This document shows positions 9,599-17,145 of a stretch of DNA of 64,000 bases, piece after piece. The notes below the pieces were generated by a model, which was given only the letters and a program-made list of their open reading frames with translations, had not been told where the DNA came from and searched no databases. Position numbers and translations under genes: made by a program. This DNA is from an uncultured Methylocystaceae bacterium (lineage in GTDB: Bacteria > Pseudomonadota > Alphaproteobacteria > Rhizobiales > Beijerinckiaceae): positions 62,001 to 126,000 of the forward strand of contig CAIQCB010000035.1 in the NCBI GenBank assembly GCA_903870245.1. Reading direction: 5' to 3'. How positions within the stretch are numbered: position 1 is the first letter of the stretch; each line of letters starts with the position of its first letter.

Positions 9599-10408
9599 TT
9601 AAGGGCGCGTATCTCCGACAATCCGACTGAGCACAGTCGTGTCAGCCTTCAGCGCCGTGTGAAAACGTCCCAAAATCTGCAGGACAACGCCAAACATGCC
9701 GAGGATCATCCAGCCGAAAACGACAAAGCCCCAGTGTAAGGGAGCTGAAACGATTTCGTCCATAAACCAGAACGAGTGTCCCCATTCGTTCAGGGCGACG
9801 TTCGGCAAGATCATGAAGGAGCTGTTGATGCACAGAAACGCCATCGAATATCCGCGCGCAAAATACGGAATGCGGGTCCGGGCATAGAGAAAAGCGGCAA
9901 AAGCCATCAGAAAATAGATCGGGAAGGAGAGATAGAAAACGATAATATGCGATGGCGTAAAGTCAGTGTCTCGAATCACGACCAGATGCCACGCCGCGTC
10001 CTGTTCGGCGAAGAAGGAAGCCGCCCAGAAATAGGCGACAACGGATAGCAGCAACCATTGCAGGAGGCAGACCAGTCTGGCGACTTCCTCGCGGAGGGAG
10101 AGAAAATAAAGCTGGCGGCTGCGGGTCTTGATCAAGTAGCCTACAAGAACAAAGCCAAAAACGATTTCCAGGGGTATTTCTCCCCACAGAATTGGCGTCC
10201 AGCTCTGCCGGAACTCCGGACTATAGGAGTCAAGTCCAGCGCTAAACCCATAGGTCTGCTGGTAAAATCTCACGATTACGAACAACAGGTTAATCGCGAA
10301 GAGACCCGCGATAAACAACCGCCATCGGATCAGGCCGCCCGTTTTTTTGAGGACGACATCTTTAGCCTTGGCCACATTTTCCGTTTTGGCCACATCGCTC
10401 ATGGTCAT
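9599..10408 (-). CDS. pmoC: Particulate methane monooxygenase subunit C, orphan copy
   Basis: A 269-aa membrane protein of the AmoC/PmoC family. The hallmark block reads DAAWH, IRDTDFTPSH, FYLSFPIYF and YARTRIPYFARG, followed by LNEWGHSFWFMDEI and APLHWGFVVFGW. Asp137, His141 and His154 reproduce the D-x3-H-x12-H copper-site spacing of canonical PmoC. At least five hydrophobic helices are visible and the length is normal. pMMO oxidises methane to methanol and needs PmoA and PmoB, yet neither gene is adjacent: a hydratase lies downstream and a hydroxylase gene is divergent upstream. It is therefore a singleton pmoC. The sequence departs from canonical PmoC at the N-terminus (AKTENVAKAKDVVLKK). 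Either of two ATGs (10408 or 10402) could start it. Confidence 0.93.
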   Translation of the reverse strand: MTMSDVAKTENVAKAKDVVLKKTGGLIRWRLFIAGLFAINLLFVIVRFYQQTYGFSAGLDSYSPEFRQSWTPILWGEIPLEIVFGFVLVGYLIKTRSRQLYFLSLREEVARLVCLLQWLLLSVVAYFWAASFFAEQDAAWHLVVIRDTDFTPSHIIVFYLSFPIYFLMAFAAFLYARTRIPYFARGYSMAFLCINSSFMILPNVALNEWGHSFWFMDEIVSAPLHWGFVVFGWMILGMFGVVLQILGRFHTALKADTTVLSRIVGDTRP

Positions 10409-10472
10409 GAGCCCTTCTCGGCAATGCCGAATGTTCGGGATTTAGACTGTTTCTAGGCCATTCCAGCCAAAA

Positions 10473-10502
10473 TTGATAGTGTTTGCGGTGCAACACTGAC
10501 AA
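10473..10502 (-). promoter_or_regulatory. Candidate sigma-70 promoter for the orphan pmoC
   Basis: Read on the minus strand, TTGTCA (10502-10497) and TATCAA (10478-10473) are separated by 18 bp, giving a leader of about 60 nt before the pmoC start. The match is good but untested. Confidence 0.35.
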
Positions 10503-10766
10503 GAAAATCAATAATACATTTCAATTATTTAAACCTTTTGCATGAGGATACAGCGGGGTCAGGCAGCAGGGCCGATTTATGGACTTTGGATCGCCCAACC
10601 AGACTAATCGCCTGAAAATAATACACAATGCCTGCGGACTGCGACGCTTGACCGCAAGGCGCGGCGGACGCCCGCCAATTTAGAGGGCTAATGAAATAAA
10701 CTATTGTTTTTAATATTATTTTTTAGCGGCGCCTGCATCGGCGTCCTCTCCGAGACTGCGCCATTC

Positions 10767-10794
10767 TTGAACTAGACTGCTGTGCATGTATTAA
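10767..10794 (+). promoter_or_regulatory. Candidate sigma-70 promoter for the fatty-acid/sterol hydroxylase gene
   Basis: TTGAAC (10767-10772) and TATTAA (10789-10794) are 16 bp apart and lie about 45 bp upstream of the ATG at 10838. No other good -10 box was noticed in the near-upstream region. Confidence 0.4.
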
Positions 10795-10837
10795 TCGGGC
10801 GAACAACTTGGACGGACAGCCATAAAAATTCGTCGAT

Positions 10838-11626
10838 ATGGACCACTCTCTGTTCCTCGAAGGGCTGAATTTTTCGATTGCGGTCTGGGCCGCCCAGATG
10901 ATCGCCTATCATGGCTTCGGACTTTGGTTCGAGTGGCTGGACCAAACCGGGAGCGGGCTGCCATACAAAGTCCGGCCTGCCGAACGGTTGAGCTACCGGG
11001 AGCTGCTGCCCCGCGTTTTGTCTAATCAGCTGCTCGTGCTTCTCCCGGCGATGATCCTGGCGCAAGCGTTGGGCCTCGCTTATTCCGGCTCATCGCAGAT
11101 CACAGCGGCAGGCGTTGTTTTGAGTTGCGCCGGTCTGACGATCGGCCACGACGTCTTTCAATACATTGCGCACCGCCTCGTGCTGCATGACCCCGTCAAC
11201 ATGCGGAAGCTTGGTCACGCAGTGCATCATTCGACGCGCGCCGGTCGGGGCGTCAGCGCATGCTACATGAGCGCGGCGGATTTCTTTCTTGAGATTGTCT
11301 GTCCCTATCTCGCGCCGCTTATTCTCATCGGTGGCGGGGGAAAGAATTTTATTTTTCACGCCCTCATCGTCAGCGCTGGCGCCTTCGGCGGCGTCTACGA
11401 ACACTCCGGCTACGATTTTGGCGTAACCCTGCGTCAGGAGGGCGGCTGGCGTCGCATACTAGGCGCCATGCTCTCGACCGAGGCGCATGGCAACCATCAT
11501 ACGCGAGGGAATGTCAGTTTTTCTGACGGCTTCGGCTCGTCGAACATATGCGACACGCTTTTCAAAACGCGCTGGGATCTCGCCGCTGGCCGCCAAAGCC
11601 GACAGGAGACGACAACCGATGCGTGA
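10838..11626 (+). CDS. Sterol desaturase/fatty-acid hydroxylase superfamily protein
   Basis: A 262-aa membrane di-iron oxygenase. The three histidine clusters of the superfamily are present: HDVFQYIAHR (H-x-x-x-x-x-x-H), HAVHH (H-x2-HH) and HGNHH near the C-terminus with a preceding EA. Hydrophobic helices sit at about 10-30, 55-75, 85-105 and 150-185. Members hydroxylate or desaturate lipids, sterols or carotenoids using O2; which lipid is used here cannot be read from sequence. Type II methanotrophs make unusual fatty acids, so a lipid-modification role is plausible. The gene is divergent from pmoC and convergent with the next gene. Confidence 0.85.
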   Translation: MDHSLFLEGLNFSIAVWAAQMIAYHGFGLWFEWLDQTGSGLPYKVRPAERLSYRELLPRVLSNQLLVLLPAMILAQALGLAYSGSSQITAAGVVLSCAGLTIGHDVFQYIAHRLVLHDPVNMRKLGHAVHHSTRAGRGVSACYMSAADFFLEIVCPYLAPLILIGGGGKNFIFHALIVSAGAFGGVYEHSGYDFGVTLRQEGGWRRILGAMLSTEAHGNHHTRGNVSFSDGFGSSNICDTLFKTRWDLAAGRQSRQETTTDA

Positions 11627-11647
11627 GGCGATTTTAAGCGGACCTGC

Positions 11648-12043
11648 TCAAACCTTGTAAATCGCGTCGACCGGTATTCCGAGCGCCGTCGCCAGACGGT
11701 TCGTCTCGGCCGCCATGCCGACGATGGCGAGCAACTCATGATATTCTTCTTCGGTCATGCCTTTCCCCCGCGCGCTTGCTGTATGCGAATGGATGCAATA
11801 GTCGCAGCCATGGGCGACGGAAACGGCGATGTAGATCATTTCCTTCATCTTCGGACTGAGACTGCCCGGCCCCATGACCGACTTCAGGCTTTCCCACGTA
11901 CGCTTCAGCGTCACCGGATCATGCGCCAGCGAACGCCAGAAATTATTGACATAGTCGGTTTGACGCGTCGCGCGAATATCCTCGAAAACTGCGTTGGCTT
12001 GCGGCGATAATTCGTGATCCTCCAGCAATTTGACCGTAGACAT
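11648..12043 (-). CDS. Carboxymuconolactone decarboxylase family (AhpD-like) protein
   Basis: A 131-aa helical protein. The AhpD-like redox motif is visible: KEMIYIAVSVAHGCDYCIHS, with the CxxC (C-D-Y-C) followed by histidine. AhpD-type proteins use this dithiol in peroxide or alkylhydroperoxide reduction; other family members are decarboxylases without the Cys pair. I chose ATG 12043 because AGGAAGG sits at the proper distance; the reading frame stays open upstream to 12169 but has no support there. The partner peroxidase is not nearby. Confidence 0.82.
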   Translation of the reverse strand: MSTVKLLEDHELSPQANAVFEDIRATRQTDYVNNFWRSLAHDPVTLKRTWESLKSVMGPGSLSPKMKEMIYIAVSVAHGCDYCIHSHTASARGKGMTEEEYHELLAIVGMAAETNRLATALGIPVDAIYKV

Positions 12044-12105
12044 CCTGTCTTTCCTTCCTGGTCGCGCGAGTTCATGGACGGACGGGTTGCGCCCAACCTG
12101 TTCCA

Positions 12106-12648
12106 TCAGCGCATCAGTCGTTCGATCAACTTTGGCGGCGCACGAATTTCGCTGATTCGCCACCCCCAATCGCGAAACGAAAAAACCAGCGCCCCACCGC
12201 CCTTGTCCATGAGTTCGAAGCGATCGAGGCCAAGCGGCCTGAACTGGCCGGGAATGGCGAGCAGAACCGATCCGGGGTTGGCGTCGGCTTGAGGTCGGTT
12301 GTCCACGCGCCTTTCGACGGAGGAGAGGATTGTCGCCAGACCCTCGGGCGTGACAAGCGTATCGACGACATGATCAACCAGCGCGGGCCCCAGCGCGGCG
12401 ATCAAGCCAGCGCCGATTTGCGCCCCGAAATCGTCCCGCCGTCCCAAATCGCGGCGGCTTCTGCTTACAATGAGGGCGTCGACCTGATTTTTGAGCTTAT
12501 CCTTGACCGATGGCGCGTCCAGATAGGTCGCCACCGTCGCTGCGTCGCCCGTAGATAGACCGTGCAGAACCCGGTAGACCGCGCGTCCGGCAAGGCCAAT
12601 ATAAAGAGCCGCCAGAAAGCCCAGGACAATCGCCAAACCGCGCAACAT
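12106..12648 (-). CDS. DUF2939 family protein
   Basis: A protein of about 180 aa with an N-terminal hydrophobic segment (RGLAIVLGFLAALYIGLAGR) that acts as a membrane anchor or signal, then a soluble domain beginning with the DUF2939 pattern (HGLSTGDAATVATYLDAPSV, then LKNQVDA). The family has no assigned function. I favour the ATG at 12648 over a TTG at 12669. It runs in the same direction as the AhpD-like gene, 62 bp away, and could share its transcript. Confidence 0.7.
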   Translation of the reverse strand: MLRGLAIVLGFLAALYIGLAGRAVYRVLHGLSTGDAATVATYLDAPSVKDKLKNQVDALIVSRSRRDLGRRDDFGAQIGAGLIAALGPALVDHVVDTLVTPEGLATILSSVERRVDNRPQADANPGSVLLAIPGQFRPLGLDRFELMDKGGGALVFSFRDWGWRISEIRAPPKLIERLMR

Positions 12649-12715
12649 TTTGGAAAAACCCCCGATCAATCACCTGCTTACCATATCGATCGAACGCATA
12701 ATCAGCAAAATTTTA

Positions 12716-13189
12716 TTAGTAAATTCCCGCATCCAGACCTGCGGCGATCTGAGCGCCCAATGCGTGACAGTCATCGAGAAAAGACTCTCGCCATTCTCCC
12801 CGACAGATCAGCGCCGGCTGGATTTTTCGCCAACGAAGTCCCGTGACGATGGTCTCGACGGCGCGCTGCGCTCCAGCGCCGTCATGGCCGGCGCGCACAC
12901 AAAGGGCGTAAGGCAATCCCTGCGTTCGCTCCAGACAGGGATAGTAACAACGGTCGAAAAAATCCTTCAAAGCGCCGCTCATATAGCCGAGGTTTTCCGG
13001 AGTCAGCAGAAGAACTCCCTGCGCCTGCCAGATATCCTCGGGCCGGGCGTCGAAAGCAGTTACGAGACGCGTTCTGACGCCATCGATCTCCGGGGCGCCG
13101 GCGCCATCGAGGATGGCTGCGCGCATACGCTGGATATTAGCTGACGGCGCATGGGCGATGACGAGCAGATTTTTAGCGTCTTCCGTCAT
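12716..13189 (-). CDS. Flavodoxin/NADPH-dependent FMN reductase-like protein
   Basis: A 157-aa protein with a flavodoxin-like fold. The N-terminal strand and phosphate-binding loop read NLLVIAHAPSANIQRM, and the FMN-binding loop region appears as LLLTPENLGYMSGALKDFFD, typical of flavodoxin-like oxidoreductases. The N-terminal loop lacks the strict T-x-T-G-x-T of true flavodoxins, so an NAD(P)H:quinone or FMN reductase-like role fits better. The partner and substrate are unknown. It is upstream of the DUF2939 gene on the same strand. Confidence 0.72.
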   Translation of the reverse strand: MTEDAKNLLVIAHAPSANIQRMRAAILDGAGAPEIDGVRTRLVTAFDARPEDIWQAQGVLLLTPENLGYMSGALKDFFDRCYYPCLERTQGLPYALCVRAGHDGAGAQRAVETIVTGLRWRKIQPALICRGEWRESFLDDCHALGAQIAAGLDAGIY

Positions 13190-13256
13190 GCCCTCACGTT
13201 ACGCTCCGTTGAGAACGCGCGCGCCGGATCGCCTCGGCATGCGCGCCGATAACGCT

Positions 13257-13601
13257 TCACTGCGTAATGATTGCGTCCTTGACGCATTTCCTGGTGAAGC
13301 TCTTCTTCGCGGCGCCTTTCAGCTTCTTTTCCTCGGCGGCGACATCGCAAGTCGCCGTCGCTGCGTCGCGGGCGCATTTCTTCATGAAGCTGTTCAGAGC
13401 GGCGCCGGCGAGTTTTTTCTCGCTGGCCTTCGCGGCGCAATCGGGATTGGCGGGGGCGACGGCCGGCGCAGCGGCAGGCGCAGTTGCAGGCGCATTGGCA
13501 GGCGACGACTCGTCGCTCTGGGCCCAGGCGCCCGATGTAACGGCAAGGTTGGTCATGGCGGAACCACCGAGGATGAGGATGGCGGCTAACACTTTTTTCA
13601 T
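13257..13601 (-). CDS. PsiF-repeat exported protein
   Basis: A 114-aa secreted protein. The signal peptide KKVLAAILILGGSAMTN runs on to a cleavage site near AWAQ. A Pro/Ala linker follows, then two PsiF-type repeats: a C-x(2-3)-AxEKKL-GAA-x-SFMKKC unit and a second AAEEKKLKGAAKKSFTRKC unit. PsiF in E. coli is phosphate-starvation inducible, but its function is unknown. The start at 13601 is preceded by GGAGACC; a GTG at 13613 would add four residues. Short Lys-rich repeats with paired cysteines suggest a small periplasmic protein. Confidence 0.75.
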   Translation of the reverse strand: MKKVLAAILILGGSAMTNLAVTSGAWAQSDESSPANAPATAPAAAPAVAPANPDCAAKASEKKLAGAALNSFMKKCARDAATATCDVAAEEKKLKGAAKKSFTRKCVKDAIITQ

Positions 13602-14260
13602 CTTGGTCTCCACTATTTAGGTTCGAACGACGATTTCAATTAAACAATCCAACTGAACATCATCTGAATATACAGGAATGGATCTGAATATACACCAATA
13701 GTCACGAAGAATACCGGATAACAGACTCTTGACGAAGACTGCCCAACATATCTTCAAGGTTGATTGAACGGCAAGCGGAGCGGATGGGTCATCAGCGATC
13801 AAAACAGCGGCCATTCAAAAAGATGCCTGCATAAAATCATTAGCTTGATCGTCAACGCTTATTCTATCGATTTCTAACCCGGATGAAAATCCAATCTTCA
13901 AAGAAATCCCAGGACGCGCAAATTGACGCTCGCTCGCTTTAGCGTTTAACGCCCCTGATCAAACACCTTTCGCAAATGAACGCAAATATTCTCGTTAATT
14001 CCTTAAGAGGCTCAAAACATTTCTCAGCCCTCAGGCATCATAATTTTCCTGTGGCGTTCAAATGGGGGAAGATTTCGGGAAATAATTTGATTTATTTGAC
14101 GCATGGAGAGGTGGATATCTGTTTTTAAGCGATATAATCCTCTCCTTTTCTGAAGCGCTCACCTATCAAGACCCTCAGAATTGCCTGGATCGCAAATTCT
14201 TTTGATTGACGACCTTGTAATCTCCGCCGGTCGTTTACGAGCAGGGAAGCATCTCAGCTA
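13602..14260. other. Intergenic region without a supportable gene
   Basis: About 660 bp that is AT-richer than its surroundings. A short reverse ORF at 13617-13814 has no ribosome site or recognisable family. A hairpin followed by a T-run (listed separately) is the only structured element noticed. Confidence 0.5.
14105..14149 (+). terminator. Possible orphan terminator hairpin
   Basis: GGAGAGG (14105-14111) pairs with CCTCTCC (14139-14145) and is followed by TTTT. Inner ATAT/ATAT pairing adds weak stability. No plus-strand gene lies upstream, so it may end a small RNA or be chance. Confidence 0.25.
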
Positions 14261-15109
14261 TTAGACATTTTTATCTTCAGCGTTTTCATCGAATAAAGGA
14301 TGTCTCATCTCAACGTCCCGCGGTCGAAGCAGGCTTTTCGAAACTGCCGCCACTAGGGCGCGTGGCGCAAACCGATTGGCGAAGATCATGGCCTGGTTGC
14401 GGAAACCGACAACCTGAGACAAACCGCCGCCGAACATCAGTTGGACGCCCGCCTCTGCAACCGCCTGCACGCTGGACCTTCTCTTCATAGCGAGAAAGTG
14501 GCCGCCGGCGGTACGCTGCGGGTCAAAACCGTCGAAAAAACCGGTGTCGGTCGGTCCAGGCGACAAACAACTCACCCTGACCCCAAAGTCTTCGAGCTCC
14601 TTGGCAAGGGCCTCGGAGAGATTCAGCACGAAAGATTTTGACGCACCGTAGGCTGCAAAATAGGGCGCCGGCTGGTAAGCCGCCGTAGAGGCGACATTGA
14701 GAATCATGCCGGAGCGTCGCTGCTTCATTTGAGCGCCATATAAACGGCATAGCTCGGCGAGAGTCACAACATTCAACTGCAACATGTGACGAAGGATCTC
14801 CGGATCAGCATGGACATGCTCTTCAAGCATTCCACAGCCAGCGTTGTTCACCAGCGCGTCAATGGGCAAATTCAGTGTCTGAGTGAAGTCGAACAGACGC
14901 TCGGCAGCACCTCGCTCCGACAAATCAATCGCACAACCATGCGCCTCAACGCCGTAGTCGCGTCGCAAGTGGGCTGCCAAGTCCTCCAGCTTTTGGGCGC
15001 TCCTGCTCGCGAGGACAAGTCGGTGTCCCCGCGCTGCGAGAAGACGAGACATTTCAAGACCGATGCCCCCGCTGGCGCCGGTCAAAAGAGTTGTCATGAC
15101 GTGACTCAT
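14261..15109 (-). CDS. Short-chain dehydrogenase/reductase
   Basis: A 282-aa classical SDR. It shows the Rossmann dinucleotide motif TGASGGIG at residues 10-17, NNAG at about 88-91, the catalytic serine in NVASTA, and YGASK carrying the active Tyr-x3-Lys; PGPTDT follows as expected. The N-terminal basic residues favour NADP(H). The C-terminal extension (about 220-282) resembles DltE/YqjQ-like SDRs acting on bulky or lipid substrates. GGAG precedes the ATG. It lies downstream of the DUF2141 gene on the same strand, and both are transcribed away from the TetR gene, so it is probably in that regulator's operon. Confidence 0.88.
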   Translation of the reverse strand: MSHVMTTLLTGASGGIGLEMSRLLAARGHRLVLASRSAQKLEDLAAHLRRDYGVEAHGCAIDLSERGAAERLFDFTQTLNLPIDALVNNAGCGMLEEHVHADPEILRHMLQLNVVTLAELCRLYGAQMKQRRSGMILNVASTAAYQPAPYFAAYGASKSFVLNLSEALAKELEDFGVRVSCLSPGPTDTGFFDGFDPQRTAGGHFLAMKRRSSVQAVAEAGVQLMFGGGLSQVVGFRNQAMIFANRFAPRALVAAVSKSLLRPRDVEMRHPLFDENAEDKNV

Positions 15110-15222
15110 GCTTTGCTCCGTATGTTAGCTTCGCAATGCATTGATTGCGGATTACCCGCGACCTGTCGGTCGGTGGTTTTTTGGCTTGCTTCAATTCGGG
15201 GACCGCTCGCGCCTCTGATGCA

Positions 15223-15687
15223 TCAGTATCTTAGCTTTACGCGCATAACGGCTCGCTCGTTCTTCACGAGGCTGAATTTCGATTCGTCCCATTTCGGAAG
15301 GGACAACGCATAGGTGTGATTGTTCGTCACGCCGTAGCCCTCGCTCGGGACGCCGAGAGCGTTCCGATCAAGCCGACCATTGTCGTTCTCGTCATGAACG
15401 ACAGCGACCGCATAGTCTCCTGCGGCGAGGCGGCCGAATGTGCAATTCGCCCGATCGCCAGCGATCGTTGCGCGCACCGTCATCATTCCCTCGCCATCGG
15501 GAAAGTCGGAAGGCTGCGTGAACAGCCGGCATCCCAGCGCGCCACTCGCATTCCGAAACCCCGACACATCCAGACGTAACATAGCGTTCGAGTCCGTCGC
15601 AGCGGCGGCGAGCGGCGCAAGCGAATCTGACGGGAAACCAAGCGCACAGGCGCTGAAAAAACATAGAATTGCGGGACGTCGATACAT
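15223..15687 (-). CDS. DUF2141 family exported protein
   Basis: A protein of about 154 aa with a signal peptide ending near LAAAATD. The mature part matches DUF2141: a beta-rich domain with LGCRLFTQPSDFPDGEGMM, LAAGDYAVAVVHDENDNGRL (the typical D-x-N-x-N-G-x-(L/M)-D motif), GVPSEGYGVTNN and a C-terminal strand. The family is widespread in Gram-negatives with unknown function. The ATG at 15687 is preceded by GAGGA. It is first in a probable two-gene operon with the SDR gene and is divergent from the TetR gene across the palindromic operator. Confidence 0.85.
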   Translation of the reverse strand: MYRRPAILCFFSACALGFPSDSLAPLAAAATDSNAMLRLDVSGFRNASGALGCRLFTQPSDFPDGEGMMTVRATIAGDRANCTFGRLAAGDYAVAVVHDENDNGRLDRNALGVPSEGYGVTNNHTYALSLPKWDESKFSLVKNERAVMRVKLRY

Positions 15688-15764
15688 CAAATTCCTCGTT
15701 CGTTAGATCATCACAGACAAGAAGGCCGGCATAGGACTTCAAGGTTCGATGCGACCCGCAAACC

Positions 15765-15807
15765 TGACAGCGTCAAGATAAGATCGCCTGATATCTTGAC
15801 GCTGTCA
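15765..15807. promoter_or_regulatory. Palindromic operator between TetR gene and DUF2141-SDR genes
   Basis: A perfect 16-bp inverted repeat (arms 15765-15780 and 15792-15807) surrounds an 11-bp spacer. Each arm is itself dyadic: the right arm reads CTTGAC-GCT-GTCAAG (15795-15809) and the left CCTGAC-AGC-GTCAAG. A third partial copy, CTTGACGCCGCAAG, lies at about 15814-15827. Tandem palindromes in a divergent spacer next to a TetR gene are typical of its operators. Binding is inferred. Confidence 0.75.
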
Positions 15808-15852
15808 AGAAAATCTTGACGCCGCAAGGTTCGCCGGGCGATCCTCAGAAGC

Positions 15853-16506
15853 ATGAAAACCATCGACACGAAGGCGGCGGCGGCCGCGCCGCAAATGCGG
15901 CCCTATCATCATGGAGATCTCGCAAGCGCGCTGCTCGATGCTGCCGAGCGCGAACTGACCGATAAAGGCTTCGAGGGTTTCTCGCTCCGCGGCGTCGCCA
16001 AACGCGCCGGTGTGAGCCATGCGGCGCCAGCTCACCACTTCCAGGATGTGAACGGCCTGCTCACCGAACTCGCGGCGCGAGGATTCGAACGATTGGTGTC
16101 GCGTCAACTGGCGTTCCGAAAAAAGGCCGATCCCGAGCCGCGTGCGCAGATCGGCGCATCAGTGCTCGGCTACATCGCCTTCGCGGTTGAAAATCCTTCG
16201 CTCTTTCGCCTGATGTTTGGTTCTCAGCGGCCCGACTTTAATGGCGAGCGGCTCGTACAGGCCGCTCGATCCGCTTTCGACGATCTTGTGGCTCTGGCGG
16301 CCAAAGCGACCGGCAACTCCGATCCGCCGGACAAAGATCATACTGCCCTCGTCGACGTCGCGGGGGTTTGGGCGGTCGCTCATGGTTTGGCGGACTTGCT
16401 CTCGGCAGGAAGATTGCCCTTGCTGCATAATCTGCCGGAGGCAATACGAAATCAAATCATTCTCAAACTTGTGGAGCGCGTGGTGGAGCCTGTCCAACCG
16501 TCATGA
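15853..16506 (+). CDS. TetR/AcrR family transcriptional regulator (WHG-domain type)
   Basis: A 217-aa repressor. The N-terminal HTH domain begins YHHGDLASALLDAAEREL and contains the recognition helix in RGVAKRAGVSHAAPAHHF. The C-terminal ligand domain has the WHG-like pattern AGVWAVAHGLADLLSAG. It is predicted to bind the inverted repeats just upstream and repress itself and the divergent DUF2141-SDR pair until a ligand is present. It is the same subfamily as the regulator at 48.5 kb, with shared motifs YHHGDL and GFERL. No strong ribosome site is seen; the start could be a later Met. Confidence 0.9.
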   Translation: MKTIDTKAAAAAPQMRPYHHGDLASALLDAAERELTDKGFEGFSLRGVAKRAGVSHAAPAHHFQDVNGLLTELAARGFERLVSRQLAFRKKADPEPRAQIGASVLGYIAFAVENPSLFRLMFGSQRPDFNGERLVQAARSAFDDLVALAAKATGNSDPPDKDHTALVDVAGVWAVAHGLADLLSAGRLPLLHNLPEAIRNQIILKLVERVVEPVQPS

Positions 16507-17145
16507 GAGCTTATTTGAGGAACAGGCGCGAGCGAGACAGAAAACATATTAAATTCCGGCGCGCCATGTCCCGGCATTTCATTTCTTTAATTAACCGCAC
16601 GAACACCGGAAGAACGCGATATGCTGCGCGAAATTCTTTTAACGCCGATTCAGGGTTCAGCGAGTGGAGGACTGAAATAACCTGAATTTGAACTACAAGT
16701 CTCCGTGGATCGGGCCAGCGCGCTTTTAGCCGAAGCGGAAACAGGTTTGACAATTGTCGAGATTTCGGCGCGCGTCATCGACCGCGATATGACGCCGATT
16801 TGCGCCTTGCCGGAGTCCAGGGACGCCGCCGCCGCGACGCCCTTGGGGCATTATCCCCGGTGCGCACGGCAGGTAAAGCTCCCTGGCGCAAAGGATATTC
16901 CAGATGAATTTTTCCTGTACGGCGCGTTGAAAATACAGAGATTATGCTGTCTTTTTCCAGAATCTCTTCTCGGTTGTGATAAATTTGTTGCTCACGGTTA
17001 AGTTGTGGCCTAGGTTCGGCCAGTCTGATGGTCAACACAGTCCGCTCGCGAGAGCCGATCCCACCCGCCCCAAAGAGGCTCCGGGTCAACGACCGCAGTC
17101 CGAAAAAGCCGTCAGGCGTGCGCCGGCTCGGCCATTAATGAAACG
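16507..17145. other. Intergenic region without a supportable gene
   Basis: About 640 bp. Short overlapping ORFs on both strands (for example 16705-17001 forward and 16775-17089 reverse) have no ribosome sites, no recognisable motifs and no consistent coding signature. I saw no RNA gene or clear hairpin. Confidence 0.45.

Larger units (their letters stand above)
10409..10837. other. Divergent intergenic region between pmoC and the hydroxylase gene
   Basis: This 429-bp spacer is clearly AT-richer than the flanking genes, especially 10500-10540 and 10690-10730. It contains no convincing ORF. It must hold the promoters for both divergent genes; the best candidates are listed separately. I saw no terminator or clear inverted repeat that would indicate a regulator site. 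Confidence 0.6.

Noticed and set aside
9599-10408. Calling the gene amoC of an ammonia oxidiser
   Set aside because: The family is shared, but the alphaproteobacterial context favours PmoC of a methanotroph.
13617-13814. 65-aa reverse ORF
   Set aside because: No ribosome site, no motif, AT-rich context; likely chance.
16705-17089. Overlapping ORFs of 98 aa (forward) and 104 aa (reverse)
   Set aside because: Both are open in the same DNA, lack ribosome sites and resemble nothing; at most one could be real and neither is supported.
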